Of a stretch of DNA of 37,463 bases, positions 8,255 to 16,407 are shown piece by piece. Made by a program: the position numbers and the translations under genes. Source of the stretch: Pseudomonadota bacterium (GTDB lineage: Bacteria; Pseudomonadota; Gammaproteobacteria; Steroidobacterales; JBCBZW01); the NCBI GenBank assembly GCA_039815145.1, contig JBCBZW010000042.1, forward strand, positions 1 to 37,463, read 5' to 3'. The notes beneath the pieces are model-generated. The model was not told where the DNA came from. It did no database searches and was given only the letters and a program-made list of their open reading frames with translations. Every line of letters starts with the position of its first letter. Position 1 is the stretch's first letter.

Positions 8255-10777
8255 GTGACTTCAGGCTCAGACGATGCTCTCCCGACGCACTACTTACAAC
8301 GAGAGCTTGAAAACCTGGTGCGCGAGAGCCCTTCCGTATTCCGGTTTATCGAGGAGGGGTCGCTGGATGGTTTGTGGTATTGGGATCTAATCGACGGCGA
8401 TGCCGAATGGATGAGCGATCGCTTCTGGTCCGTGTTGGGGGTCGATCCCGCAACGAAAACAGCTTCCGCGTCCGAGTGGCAGGCGATCATTGACCCTCAC
8501 GATCGAGAGGTCGCCCTAGCGAATGCGAAAGCTCACATGGCGAATCCTGACCACCCCTACGACCAGGTTGTCCGGTACAGGCACGCCGATGGACACACGG
8601 TATGGGTGCGGTGTCGCGGCATTGCCATCCGTGATGGAGACGGAGTTCCGGTTCGGATGCTCGGCGCGCACAACGATATCAGCGACGTTATGCGCCGACA
8701 GCAAGCACTCGAGCGAGCGGAACAACAGCTTCGGGTTTCCTTCGACAATGCCCCTATCGGCATGGTACTTGCGCGGGTCGATGGCTCCCTGTTCGCCGTC
8801 AATGACGCCTTCTGTGACTTCGTTCAACGGGACCGGGCTTCGCTGCTCAAAGCAGACTACCAGTCCATTACGCATCCGGACGATGTGGAGAGCAGCGTAG
8901 GGATTATCGAATCACTCATCCACGGTGAGCTGCGGTCAGCTCAGGCCGAGAAGCGCTACCTTTTGCCCGATGGATCCCCTGTGTGGGGGATGTTGTCGGT
9001 CTCAGTGGCCCGCGACACGAACGGAGAACCCCTCCACTTCATCGCTCAAGTCAAAGACCTCAACAAAGAAAAAGAAGCACGGCAGGTGGCCGAGCGCGCT
9101 GAAGCACTCTTCCGGGCCTCGTTCGATGACTCGTCCTCCGGACAGCTCCTGGTTTCGCTCGATCCTGGGGAGTTAGGGTGCATTGCGGAAGCGAATAACG
9201 CGGCAGAGCGCATTCTGCGCACTGACGATCTGCCCGGAAACCTCTTCATCGATTTCATTGGCCCCGATCATCGCTCGGAAGCAGACTCAATGCTGAACAC
9301 CTTGGCCCAATCAGGCTCTCGGTTCGAGTTGGAGTGGCAGGCGCAACCGTCCTACGACGAGCAAAGCCGATGGGTTCGCGCAGTAGGCACACGAGTTGGT
9401 GAGCATAGTGATTCCAACCCTCATGCCCTCGTTCAAATCGAGGACATTACAGAGCGAAAAGACGCACTGGAACGCCTCGAGCACATGGCCAACCATGATC
9501 TGCTCACGGGGCTGCCAAACAGATCGCTAGCGGTCGATCGACTGGAGCAGGGGCTTGCAAGGGCGCGTCGTCGCAACTCTCGGGTCGGATTGCTGTTCCT
9601 CGACTTGGACAACTTCAAGGTGGTGAACGACAGCCTCGGCCATCCGGCAGGGGATGAGCTGTTGCGGGCTGTCGCCGCAGTGATCGTGCGGGTGGTGCGC
9701 GAGAGCGACACGGCGGCTCGCTTCGGTGGAGATGAGTTCATCGTGATTTGCGATGACCTGCCTACTGACCTCGCCGAGGCTGAGCGAGTCTTGAACGCGA
9801 CCGCTGAGCGTATCTCCGACGCGCTCCTCACACCGATTGAGGCCTCAGGTGGGCTAAGCACCGTGAGAGTCTCTATAGGCGCCCGTCTTTCCAACGGTTC
9901 CGAAGACACGGCGCAACTCATGATTAGCGATGCGGACGCCGCCTTGTATCGAGCCAAGTCGCTGGGCCGTTCAAGAACACAGATGTTCGAAACTGCTATG
10001 CGACAGCGGGCCGTGGATCGGATGAACATGGAGCGTGAACTTCGTGATGCGATCCGTGAGCATCAACTGTCGGTGGTCTATCAACCAATCGCCAATCTCA
10101 TCTCCGGTGAGGTCTCCCACGCGGAGGCGCTGGTGCGATGGAATCACCCTGAAAAGGGCGTGATTCTGCCAGGTCGCTTTATCGAAATAGCTGAGGACAC
10201 GGGGCTCATCGTGCCTCTCGGCGAATTCGTATTTGAGCAAGTACTTCAGGACTTGCAGCGCTTCCCGAAGGAGCTGAACGGCATGAGGGTCGCGATCAAT
10301 GCTTCTGCTAGGCAGATCGGGCAGACAGATTTCGCCGGTCTCGTTCGGCAAGGGCTCGATCGCCACCAACTCGAGCATCGAGTGTCTATCGAGCTAACGG
10401 AAAGTGCGATGCTGCAAGCCTATGGGTCGATGCGGCGTCAAATCGACGAACTGAGGGCCCGTGGCATTCCGGTCGGCGTAGACGACTTCGGCACGGGGTA
10501 TGCCACGCTCTCATCGGTCAGGGCGCTTCCGGTGGATTTCTTGAAAATCGACTCGTCATTCGTTGAGCGAGTGGCTGAAGACGCTGCGGACAAAGCCATC
10601 GTGTCTTCAATCCTAGCCTTAGCGTCTGGGCTCGGTCTCGGAGTGATTGCCGAGGGCATCGAGACCACCGCCCAACGAGATACGCTGATCGAACTAGGCT
10701 GTACCCTTGGTCAAGGGTATTTGATGTCACCGCCTATCCCACCTGGCCGCTTGCGCGACAAGGTGCTCGCAGCGTAG
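8255..10777 (+). CDS. Triple-PAS GGDEF-EAL cyclic-di-GMP enzyme
   Basis: I chose the GTG at 8255 because TGAGGAGA lies 6 bases upstream; the longer frame from 8189 has no such site. The 840-residue product has no membrane segment or signal peptide and should be cytoplasmic. Three PAS domains lie at about residues 25-150, 155-275 and 285-400. A diguanylate cyclase domain follows with GGDEF at 491-495, preceded at the canonical spacing by the RESD inhibitory site. An EAL phosphodiesterase domain has E624-A625-L626 and the catalytic loop DDFGTGYA. Both catalytic motifs are intact, so it may make, degrade or switch between making and degrading cyclic-di-GMP in response to a PAS-bound signal. Base composition and codon choice are less GC-rich than those of the flanking genes, consistent with later acquisition. 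Confidence 0.93.
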   Translation: MTSGSDDALPTHYLQRELENLVRESPSVFRFIEEGSLDGLWYWDLIDGDAEWMSDRFWSVLGVDPATKTASASEWQAIIDPHDREVALANAKAHMANPDHPYDQVVRYRHADGHTVWVRCRGIAIRDGDGVPVRMLGAHNDISDVMRRQQALERAEQQLRVSFDNAPIGMVLARVDGSLFAVNDAFCDFVQRDRASLLKADYQSITHPDDVESSVGIIESLIHGELRSAQAEKRYLLPDGSPVWGMLSVSVARDTNGEPLHFIAQVKDLNKEKEARQVAERAEALFRASFDDSSSGQLLVSLDPGELGCIAEANNAAERILRTDDLPGNLFIDFIGPDHRSEADSMLNTLAQSGSRFELEWQAQPSYDEQSRWVRAVGTRVGEHSDSNPHALVQIEDITERKDALERLEHMANHDLLTGLPNRSLAVDRLEQGLARARRRNSRVGLLFLDLDNFKVVNDSLGHPAGDELLRAVAAVIVRVVRESDTAARFGGDEFIVICDDLPTDLAEAERVLNATAERISDALLTPIEASGGLSTVRVSIGARLSNGSEDTAQLMISDADAALYRAKSLGRSRTQMFETAMRQRAVDRMNMERELRDAIREHQLSVVYQPIANLISGEVSHAEALVRWNHPEKGVILPGRFIEIAEDTGLIVPLGEFVFEQVLQDLQRFPKELNGMRVAINASARQIGQTDFAGLVRQGLDRHQLEHRVSIELTESAMLQAYGSMRRQIDELRARGIPVGVDDFGTGYATLSSVRALPVDFLKIDSSFVERVAEDAADKAIVSSILALASGLGLGVIAEGIETTAQRDTLIELGCTLGQGYLMSPPIPPGRLRDKVLAA

Positions 10778-10781
10778 AGGC

Positions 10782-10815
10782 AAAAAAAGCCCCGCCGCAG
10801 GTCATGCGACGGGGC
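10782..10815 (-). terminator. Intrinsic terminator of the TonB-dependent receptor gene
   Basis: On the minus strand, 25 bases after the receptor stop, a stem forms from GCCCCG and CGCA (10789-10799) with TGCG and CGGGGC (10805-10815). It has one mismatch and a 5-base loop, and is followed by seven T residues (A7 at 10782-10788 on the plus strand). This is a textbook rho-independent terminator. The hairpin lies only 11 bases past the stop of the convergent GGDEF-EAL gene, so it may also slow transcription from that side, although no T-tract follows in that direction. Confidence 0.9.
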
Positions 10816-10840
10816 CTACTCACTCAGTTCGCTTACGCGA

Positions 10841-13576
10841 TCAGAACTGACCGCGCAGCTTCAGGTACCACAGGCCGCCGAAGAAACCGCTCGGCGAGGT
10901 GGTCGGGTACAGGGCGCCCACGATACCGGCGAACGGGTTCTCGTCCGGGAAGGTATCGAACACGTTCTGTGCACCCAGCACCACTTCGATGCGGTTGTCG
11001 AACATGGTGGCGGCTGCCTCCATGTCCACGGTCACGATGGCATCGCTGTCGATCGGCAGGTCGCAACCGCCGAGGGCCGGATCGTCGTTCGTGGCGTCGA
11101 GGTGGCACTCGAAGAACTCACCCCAGTAGTTCAACCGCACCATGCCGCGGAACGGGCCTTGGAAGTGGTTGAAGGTGAGGTTGCCGCGGAAGTTCGGGAT
11201 GTTCTCCTCGAGCTGACGCTGACGACCCAGGGACAGCGGTGCTGCCGTGTCCAGGCCGCGATCGGTCACTTCCGTGTCGGTCCAGTTGAACGCCAGGGCC
11301 AACGACGAGCTGGAGCCGTCGTAGATCGTGAAGTCCGTGTTGGCGACCAGGTCGATACCCTGCGTGCGCGTGTCGAAGGAGTTGTTGAAGAAGCCGAAGC
11401 TCGCCAAATCCTCCGAACCGGCGAAGTCCGCTGCGTTCAGGATCCCCGCATCGTCCAGGGCGAAGAGCGCCTGGCTGGTGGTGGGGTTGTCCGGCAGCAT
11501 CACGCCGTTCTCGTCAGCCGTCGCGATCAGCTCACCCTGGAAGTCCTGCTGGGTGGAGATCGAGATGCGGTCGTCCACTTCGATGCGGAAGTAGTCCAGC
11601 GTGAAGCTGATCGGACCCGCGTCGAAGGCTGCACCGATGGAGAAGTTCACCGAATCCTCGGGGCCGAGTTCGGGACGTACACCCGTCTGCGCTTCCAGGC
11701 GATCAGCGATGAACTGACCGGCTGCGCTCGAGAGCGGAATGGTGCCCTGGTCGTTCAGCACGCCGCCGGTGAAGGCGGTGGTGATGTTGGTCACGTTGGC
11801 CTGACCCGCCGTCGGGGCCTTGAAGCCCGTGCTGATGGTGGAGCGCAGGGTGACGTTGTCGCTGGCCTTGAACAGACCGCCCAACTTCCAGTTGGTGGTG
11901 CTGCCGAAGGTGTCGTAGTCCTCGAAGCGAACGGCGCCTTGCAGGACCAAGCGGTCGGTGATGTCGGTTTCCGTTTCGAAGTACAGAGCGTAGTTGCTCT
12001 GGGAGTTGGTGCCGGCGCTGGCGGCGGTGAAGCCACCGAAGCCGTTGGAGCTCGAGGAGAAGCCCTGACCGGCCGGGAAGGCGTCGGACGGGGCGGCCAG
12101 CGGACCGATCTCGAAGGAGTTCGCGTCACCGGCGATGATCTCGAATTCCTCTTCGCGGTACTGGAAGCCGAAGGCGATACCGATGTCCGAGGCGAAGACG
12201 CTGTTCGGGATGCCGTAACCGAGGTTCAACTCGATGTTGTTATCCGTCTGCACGTAGCCGCCCGGGTTGAAGTCGCGGGGCGAATCCGGACCGAGGGACG
12301 CGTTCAGCGTGTTGTTGATGAAGAAGTTGATCTCGTTCTCACCCCAGTAGTAGCTGAGGTCGTAGGTGAGACCGTTGCCCCAGGGGATCTCGCCGCGCAG
12401 GCCAACCGCCACCGACGCATCTTCCAGGTCACCACCGAAGCGCGGCGTGAAGCCGCCGGGGATGGTCTCGACGAAGGAGAAGCAGTTCGGGTCAGCGATC
12501 AGGGCCGCCAGGCCGTCCGGGTCAGGCAGGCCGTCGACCACAGGGACTACGGGGCAGTTGCCGGAGCCGTCGGGCGTCAGGTCGCCCACCAGCAGGTTGG
12601 CGCCGCCGTCGTTGGAGTACACACCGCCGCGGTTGGTGGGGTTGCGGTAGAAGAAGCCGCCGTCCACGTTGCGCTCGGCGTAGTTACCGAAGGCGTAGAG
12701 CTCGGCGTATTCGTTCAAGGGCAGGCCGGCATTGACGAAGACGGAGATGTCATCGTTGATGTTCGGCTGACCCCAGATCTGGGTGAACTCGTCGGTGACG
12801 CCGTTCACGGAGATATCCATGACGTCTGCGTTGCCGGCGGCGATCAGGCCCAGGGCGTCGTCGCGCTGGACGGAGCGGATCGTGTCGTTGATCTCGCTGT
12901 ACTCGGCGCTGATGTTGACGAAGCTGCCGTCAGTCCAGAGCGGGAAGCCCACGTTACCGGAGATGGAGAACTGCTCACCGTCTCCCGCGTAAGCCTCGCC
13001 GCCCTCGATCTCGAAGGAGGCACCTTCCGAAGCATCCTTCAGCACGAAGTTGATCACGCCGGCGATGGCGTCCGAACCGTACTGGGAGGCGGCGCCGTCG
13101 CGCAGCACTTCCACCTGCTTCAGGGCGATGGCCGGGATCACGGAGATGTCCGGGCCCTGGGCACCGTCGGAGATACCGCCGCCGAGGAAGCTGATGACCG
13201 CGGCGCGGTGGCGGCGCTTGCCGTTCACCAGGACCAGGGTTTCATCCGGCGCCAGGCCGCGGAGGTTGGCGGGGCGGATGAGCGTGGCCGCATCGGAGAT
13301 CGGCTGGGAATTCACGTTAAAGGACGGCACGGAGGTACGCAGGATGTTCTGGATGTCCGTGTTGCCCTGGTTCAGCAGTTCGTCCTGCCCGATCACGTCG
13401 ACCGGTGCAGGCGTCTCTGCTGCGGAGCGTTCGGCACGTCGGGTACCGACGCTGATGACTTCTTCCACCGGGCCTTCGCTCTGGGCGAGGGCTAAGGTGG
13501 GCAGCCCGCCGCTGACGCAGGCGGCGGCGACGGCAACGACCAGCGGTAGCCGTGACTGGTGAGTCGATAACTTCAT
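10841..13576 (-). CDS. TonB-dependent outer-membrane receptor
   Basis: This 911-residue protein has a signal peptide ending LALAQ (about residue 32). A TonB-box-like EEVISVGTR stretch follows, then a plug domain at about 45-180 (VDVIGQDELL, RGLAPDETLVLVNGKRRHR, EVLRDGAASQYGSDAIAGVINF). A long beta-barrel ends in Phe, as expected for outer-membrane insertion. Such receptors import large or scarce nutrients using energy from TonB-ExbB-ExbD, none of which is encoded here. At 911 residues it is far longer than BtuB (about 600), and it resembles the broad class found in Xanthomonas, Caulobacter and marine gammaproteobacteria. It diverges from the cobalamin operon, but no cobalamin riboswitch is visible on its own side, so a role in B12 uptake is only a positional hint. 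AGGGGGAA precedes the ATG. Confidence 0.93.
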   Translation of the reverse strand: MKLSTHQSRLPLVVAVAAACVSGGLPTLALAQSEGPVEEVISVGTRRAERSAAETPAPVDVIGQDELLNQGNTDIQNILRTSVPSFNVNSQPISDAATLIRPANLRGLAPDETLVLVNGKRRHRAAVISFLGGGISDGAQGPDISVIPAIALKQVEVLRDGAASQYGSDAIAGVINFVLKDASEGASFEIEGGEAYAGDGEQFSISGNVGFPLWTDGSFVNISAEYSEINDTIRSVQRDDALGLIAAGNADVMDISVNGVTDEFTQIWGQPNINDDISVFVNAGLPLNEYAELYAFGNYAERNVDGGFFYRNPTNRGGVYSNDGGANLLVGDLTPDGSGNCPVVPVVDGLPDPDGLAALIADPNCFSFVETIPGGFTPRFGGDLEDASVAVGLRGEIPWGNGLTYDLSYYWGENEINFFINNTLNASLGPDSPRDFNPGGYVQTDNNIELNLGYGIPNSVFASDIGIAFGFQYREEEFEIIAGDANSFEIGPLAAPSDAFPAGQGFSSSSNGFGGFTAASAGTNSQSNYALYFETETDITDRLVLQGAVRFEDYDTFGSTTNWKLGGLFKASDNVTLRSTISTGFKAPTAGQANVTNITTAFTGGVLNDQGTIPLSSAAGQFIADRLEAQTGVRPELGPEDSVNFSIGAAFDAGPISFTLDYFRIEVDDRISISTQQDFQGELIATADENGVMLPDNPTTSQALFALDDAGILNAADFAGSEDLASFGFFNNSFDTRTQGIDLVANTDFTIYDGSSSSLALAFNWTDTEVTDRGLDTAAPLSLGRQRQLEENIPNFRGNLTFNHFQGPFRGMVRLNYWGEFFECHLDATNDDPALGGCDLPIDSDAIVTVDMEAAATMFDNRIEVVLGAQNVFDTFPDENPFAGIVGALYPTTSPSGFFGGLWYLKLRGQF

Positions 13577-14147
13577 AGGATCAAGTTCCCCCTAGACTCA
13601 AATACATTCCCCGCCCGCCAGCACGGCGACGGTTCGTTCATGACACGCAACGCCAGGACCCGGTCGAAAGCGGTTTCCCCTTCGCTAGCCTCATCCCGGC
13701 CCTGTCTCCGAGGGTGCCCCCCCTCTAATGGATCACCCGCGGAATGCGTTGCAGGCCGTTGTCTTCACAACGGGTTTACCCTGCACTGCAGTGTCATGGA
13801 TCCGCAATATAGCCCAGTGTTGCGCGAAGTTGTATTAAAGCTTCCGGACGATCCTCTGTGGGGTGTCGAATTTCCTGTCCCGATGTTGCTTTGACGCAAC
13901 GGATGCCTGCCGGTGCCGGGAGTCCTGAAGGGGGCGCGGAGCTGCCCGCGTCCCCGAGGTCGCCAGGGCCCTTCGAGACCGACTGAACACTTAGGGGCGA
14001 ATGATGAGCAGCGGGCGGCAACGGTCGCACGCTTTCCGGTCGACGGTCGCGAGCGGTGCTCGCCGGTGTCTTCGCCGGGTCAATCGGCTCGCTAGGCGGT
14101 GCGTGTCGCTTGTGCCCGCGTAGGGCGAAACCGTGCCAGGAGCCGCG
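13577..14147. other. Long divergent intergenic region with hairpins on the receptor side
   Basis: This gap lies between the receptor gene and the promoter of the cobalamin operon. A 7-bp perfect stem (CCGTTGT at 13756-13762 with ACAACGG at 13767-13773) and a 10-bp palindrome CACTGCAGTG (13784-13793) lie about 180-220 bases before the receptor start. A TATATT hexamer on the minus strand (13806-13811) could be the receptor's -10, with only a poor -35. A further GTTGC/GCAAC pair spans 13885-13900. If the TATATT promoter is right, the receptor mRNA has a roughly 220-base structured leader. No open frame here is convincing. Confidence 0.45.
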
Positions 14148-14176
14148 TTGACAGGGGCTACGCCCTGTCCCATAGT
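14148..14176 (+). promoter_or_regulatory. Sigma70-type promoter of the cobalamin operon
   Basis: TTGACA (14148-14153), identical to the -35 consensus, is followed after exactly 17 bases by CATAGT (14171-14176), which matches four of six bases of the -10 consensus. The predicted start of transcription is about 14183, three bases before the first conserved part of the cobalamin riboswitch. The fit of spacing and position makes this a strong candidate. Confidence 0.75.
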
Positions 14177-14185
14177 CCCGCGAAG

Positions 14186-14350
14186 ATGGTGTCCGGTAAG
14201 GACTTGATAGGGAACCCGGTGCAACTCCGGGACTGTGCCCGCAACTGTAAACGGTGAGCAGGCAGCACTGACGCCACTGGCTTTCGCGTCCACCGCGAGG
14301 CTGGGAAGGCCGCTGCCGAACGCGACGACCCGTGAGTCAGTAGACCTGCC
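14186..14350 (+). promoter_or_regulatory. Cobalamin riboswitch (AdoCbl aptamer)
   Basis: The segment carries the conserved blocks of the cobalamin aptamer in order: GATGGTGTCCGG, the GATAGGGAACCCGGTGCAA block, ACTCCGGGACTGTGCCCGCA followed by the B12-box core ACTGTAAACGG, the GCCACTGG and GGGAAGGCC stretch, and the closing GTGAGTCAGTAGACCTGCC at 14332-14350. This RNA class binds adenosylcobalamin or another cobalamin and usually shuts off downstream transport and synthesis genes when the vitamin is plentiful. Here the genes below it are btuF, btuC, btuD and cobQ, which fits. The predicted promoter starts transcription just before it. The expression platform runs to the btuF start and includes a strong hairpin at 14481-14500. 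Confidence 0.95.
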
Positions 14351-14480
14351 ATCGCGTCGCTCGTCCGGGGCCGGGTCCAGCCCTCGAGGACAGGAATTCC
14401 TGCATTCCCTTGAAGCGACACGGTGTCCGATACCGCGCCCCAGGTGTGCCCTGTAGCGACGGACTCATGTGGCGAAATGC

Positions 14481-14500
14481 GCTCGCGTCGGTACGCGAGC
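14481..14500 (+). promoter_or_regulatory. 8-bp hairpin next to the btuF ribosome-binding site
   Basis: GCTCGCGT (14481-14488) pairs perfectly with ACGCGAGC (14493-14500) around a CGGT tetraloop. It ends two bases before the GGCGGGA Shine-Dalgarno-like sequence and 15 bases before the btuF ATG at 14516. It is not followed by T residues, so it is more likely part of a translation-controlling expression platform than a terminator. Its presence also argues against the longer reading frame from 14423. Confidence 0.55.
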
Positions 14501-14515
14501 TCGGCGGGAACACCC

Positions 14516-15394
14516 ATGACGGCGCGCCTTCGCGGAATCTGCCTCGGTCTCCTTGCGACGCTGCTCGGGGCTTGCGGTCACCCACCTGATCCCGCGCCGT
14601 CCGCGGCGCTGCCGCCTGCACCCGCGCGGGCGCAGCGGGTCATCAGCCTCGACTACTGCGCAGATCAATACGTCGTGGCGCTGCTCGATCGCGAGCACAT
14701 CCTGCGCGTCTCGCCGCACGCCACGGCCACCTACTCGTGGGTACGCGACCGCGCTGAGGGCTTGCCCAGCGTGCGCCCGAGCGCCGAGGACGTGCTCGTG
14801 CTGCAACCGGACCTGGTGGTGCGCAGCTACGGCGGCGGACCGCGGGCTGGGCAGTTCCTTGCCCAGGCCGGGATCCCCGTGGTGCAAGTGCCCTACGTGA
14901 ACGACATCGCCGGCGCCAAGCGCAGCGTCGAGGCCATGGGCGCAGCGCTCGGTATGCCCGAGCGAGGCCGCGCGCTCGCCACGCGGATGACGCAGCGTCT
15001 GGCGGCTCTTGCAAACCAGGCGACGAGCGATGGGCCCAGCGTGCTGTACCTGCCATCCTCGGGCGTGAGCGCCGGGCCCGGCACCCTCATAGACGAGATG
15101 ATTCGCACGGCCGGACTGCGCAACTTCCAGCGCAAGGCAGGGTGGCATCCCATTCCCCTCGAACGGATGGCCTACGAAAAGCCTGAGGTGATCGCCCTCG
15201 CCTTCGTGGGCGATCGCGATCCCATCGTGGACGCCTGGTCCTCCGCCACCCACCCGGTCGCCCGTCGCCAGGTGCATACGCTGCCGACGGTCAGGCTGGA
15301 CTCGTCCTGGGTGGCCTGTGGCGGTTGGTTCCTGGTCGAGGCGGTGGAAGCCTTGGCCGGCGTGGCGGTGGTCGCCGAAGCGGCCCGGCGATGA
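14516..15394 (+). CDS. btuF: Cobalamin ABC transporter substrate-binding protein
   Basis: I chose the ATG at 14516, giving 292 residues. From here the product begins with a hydrophobic signal followed by LLGAC, a lipobox that would place a lipidated Cys near residue 18. The longer frame from 14423 has 31 extra residues without signal character and overlaps the regulatory hairpin. The mature part follows the periplasmic helical-backbone binding fold: ARAQRVISLDYCADQYVVALL near the start, then SAEDVLVLQPDLVV, and GTLIDEMIRTAGLRNF in the second lobe. This is the BtuF/FhuD family. Specificity for cobalamin comes from the riboswitch upstream and from btuC, btuD and cobQ downstream, not from sequence alone. 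Its stop overlaps the start of btuC by four bases (ATGA), indicating translational coupling. Confidence 0.9.
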   Translation: MTARLRGICLGLLATLLGACGHPPDPAPSAALPPAPARAQRVISLDYCADQYVVALLDREHILRVSPHATATYSWVRDRAEGLPSVRPSAEDVLVLQPDLVVRSYGGGPRAGQFLAQAGIPVVQVPYVNDIAGAKRSVEAMGAALGMPERGRALATRMTQRLAALANQATSDGPSVLYLPSSGVSAGPGTLIDEMIRTAGLRNFQRKAGWHPIPLERMAYEKPEVIALAFVGDRDPIVDAWSSATHPVARRQVHTLPTVRLDSSWVACGGWFLVEAVEALAGVAVVAEAARR

Positions 15395-16407
15395 GCGCTT
15401 GGCGCCCGCCGCGGGATGCGGCGCTCATCATCGCCTTGCTGGTCGCCATCGGCCTCGGGCTGTTCGCCGCCACGTTGTTGGGTTCGACGCCCCTGCCACT
15501 GACGCGCGTCCTGGGCGCCCTGGCCGGCGTCGGCACGCCCGGCGATGCCATCGTGGTGTGGGAGATTCGCTTGCCGCGGGCCGCCGCCGCCTTGCTCGTC
15601 GGCATCGCCCTCGGCGTGAGCGGCGCAGCGCTGCAGGGGTTGTTACGCAATCCGTTGGCCGAGCCCGGGGTGCTGGGCGTCTCGGCCTCGGCGACCCTCG
15701 GCGCCACCCTGGTGCTGTACTACGGCCTCGGCACCGTGAGCGTCTTTCTGGTGCCGATGAGCGCGGCGCTGGCCGCAGTCCTCGCCACCGCGCTGTTGGC
15801 GGCCGTCGCCCTGCGCGTGCGATCCGTGGTCACGCTGATCCTGGTGGGCGTGGGGCTGTCGAGCTTCGTCGGTGCCGTGATGGCGCTGTTGCTCAACCTG
15901 GCGCCGAATCCCTTCTCCCTGGCGGACATGATCAACTGGACCCTCGGCACCGTCGCCAACCGCAGCGCCCGCGATCTCGCCGTGGCCGTGCCCTTCATCG
16001 GCACGGGCGTAGCGATCCTGCTGATCTCGCGTCGCCCCCTGACGGCGCTCGCGCTGGGCGAGGAAGCCGCCGCGGCGGTGGGTGTGCACCTGGCGCAGGC
16101 GCGTCTGCGGGTGGTGATCGGGGCCGGCATCGCCACTGGCGGCGCCGTTGCGCTGGCCGGGGCGGTCGGCTTCGTCGGTATCGTCGCACCCCACGTGGTG
16201 CGTCCCCTCGTGCAGTACGACCCGGCTCGTACCCTGATCCCCGCCGGCTTGCTGGGCGGCTTGGTGCTGGTGCTGGCGGACATCGCGGTTCGCCTGGTGC
16301 CCACCAGCAGCGAGCTCAAGCTCGGCGTGGTGGCGGCCCTGCTTGGCGCGCCCGCGTTCGTCTGGATCGCCATGCAACGCCGATCGGGTCAGGGGGAGCG
16401 CCCATGA
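15391..16407 (+). CDS. btuC: Cobalamin ABC transporter permease (FecCD family)
   Basis: This 338-residue protein starts at the ATG that overlaps the btuF stop. It is almost wholly hydrophobic, with about nine to ten membrane helices typical of FecCD/BtuC permeases. Recognisable family stretches are IRLPRAAAALLVGIALGVSGAA near residue 55, LQGLLRNPLAEPGVLGVSA, the WTLGTVANRS region, and the coupling segment GAVALAGAVGFVGIVAPHVVR followed by a final pair of helices. It forms the inner-membrane pore through which BtuF delivers cobalamin. An earlier in-frame ATG at 15325 would add a Gly/Arg-rich, non-membrane extension inside btuF and is rejected. It overlaps btuD by four bases. Confidence 0.93.
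   Translation: MSAWRPPRDAALIIALLVAIGLGLFAATLLGSTPLPLTRVLGALAGVGTPGDAIVVWEIRLPRAAAALLVGIALGVSGAALQGLLRNPLAEPGVLGVSASATLGATLVLYYGLGTVSVFLVPMSAALAAVLATALLAAVALRVRSVVTLILVGVGLSSFVGAVMALLLNLAPNPFSLADMINWTLGTVANRSARDLAVAVPFIGTGVAILLISRRPLTALALGEEAAAAVGVHLAQARLRVVIGAGIATGGAVALAGAVGFVGIVAPHVVRPLVQYDPARTLIPAGLLGGLVLVLADIAVRLVPTSSELKLGVVAALLGAPAFVWIAMQRRSGQGERP

Noticed and set aside
11102-13495. 797-codon plus-strand frame opposite the TonB receptor
   Set aside because: It shows only the repetitive Val/Gly/Arg/Asp composition of an antisense shadow, with no recognisable domain, while the minus strand has clear plug and barrel motifs.
14423-14515. Upstream extension of btuF
   Set aside because: The 31 extra residues lack signal-peptide character and would place the 8-bp regulatory hairpin within the coding region. 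The start at 14516 gives a lipobox.
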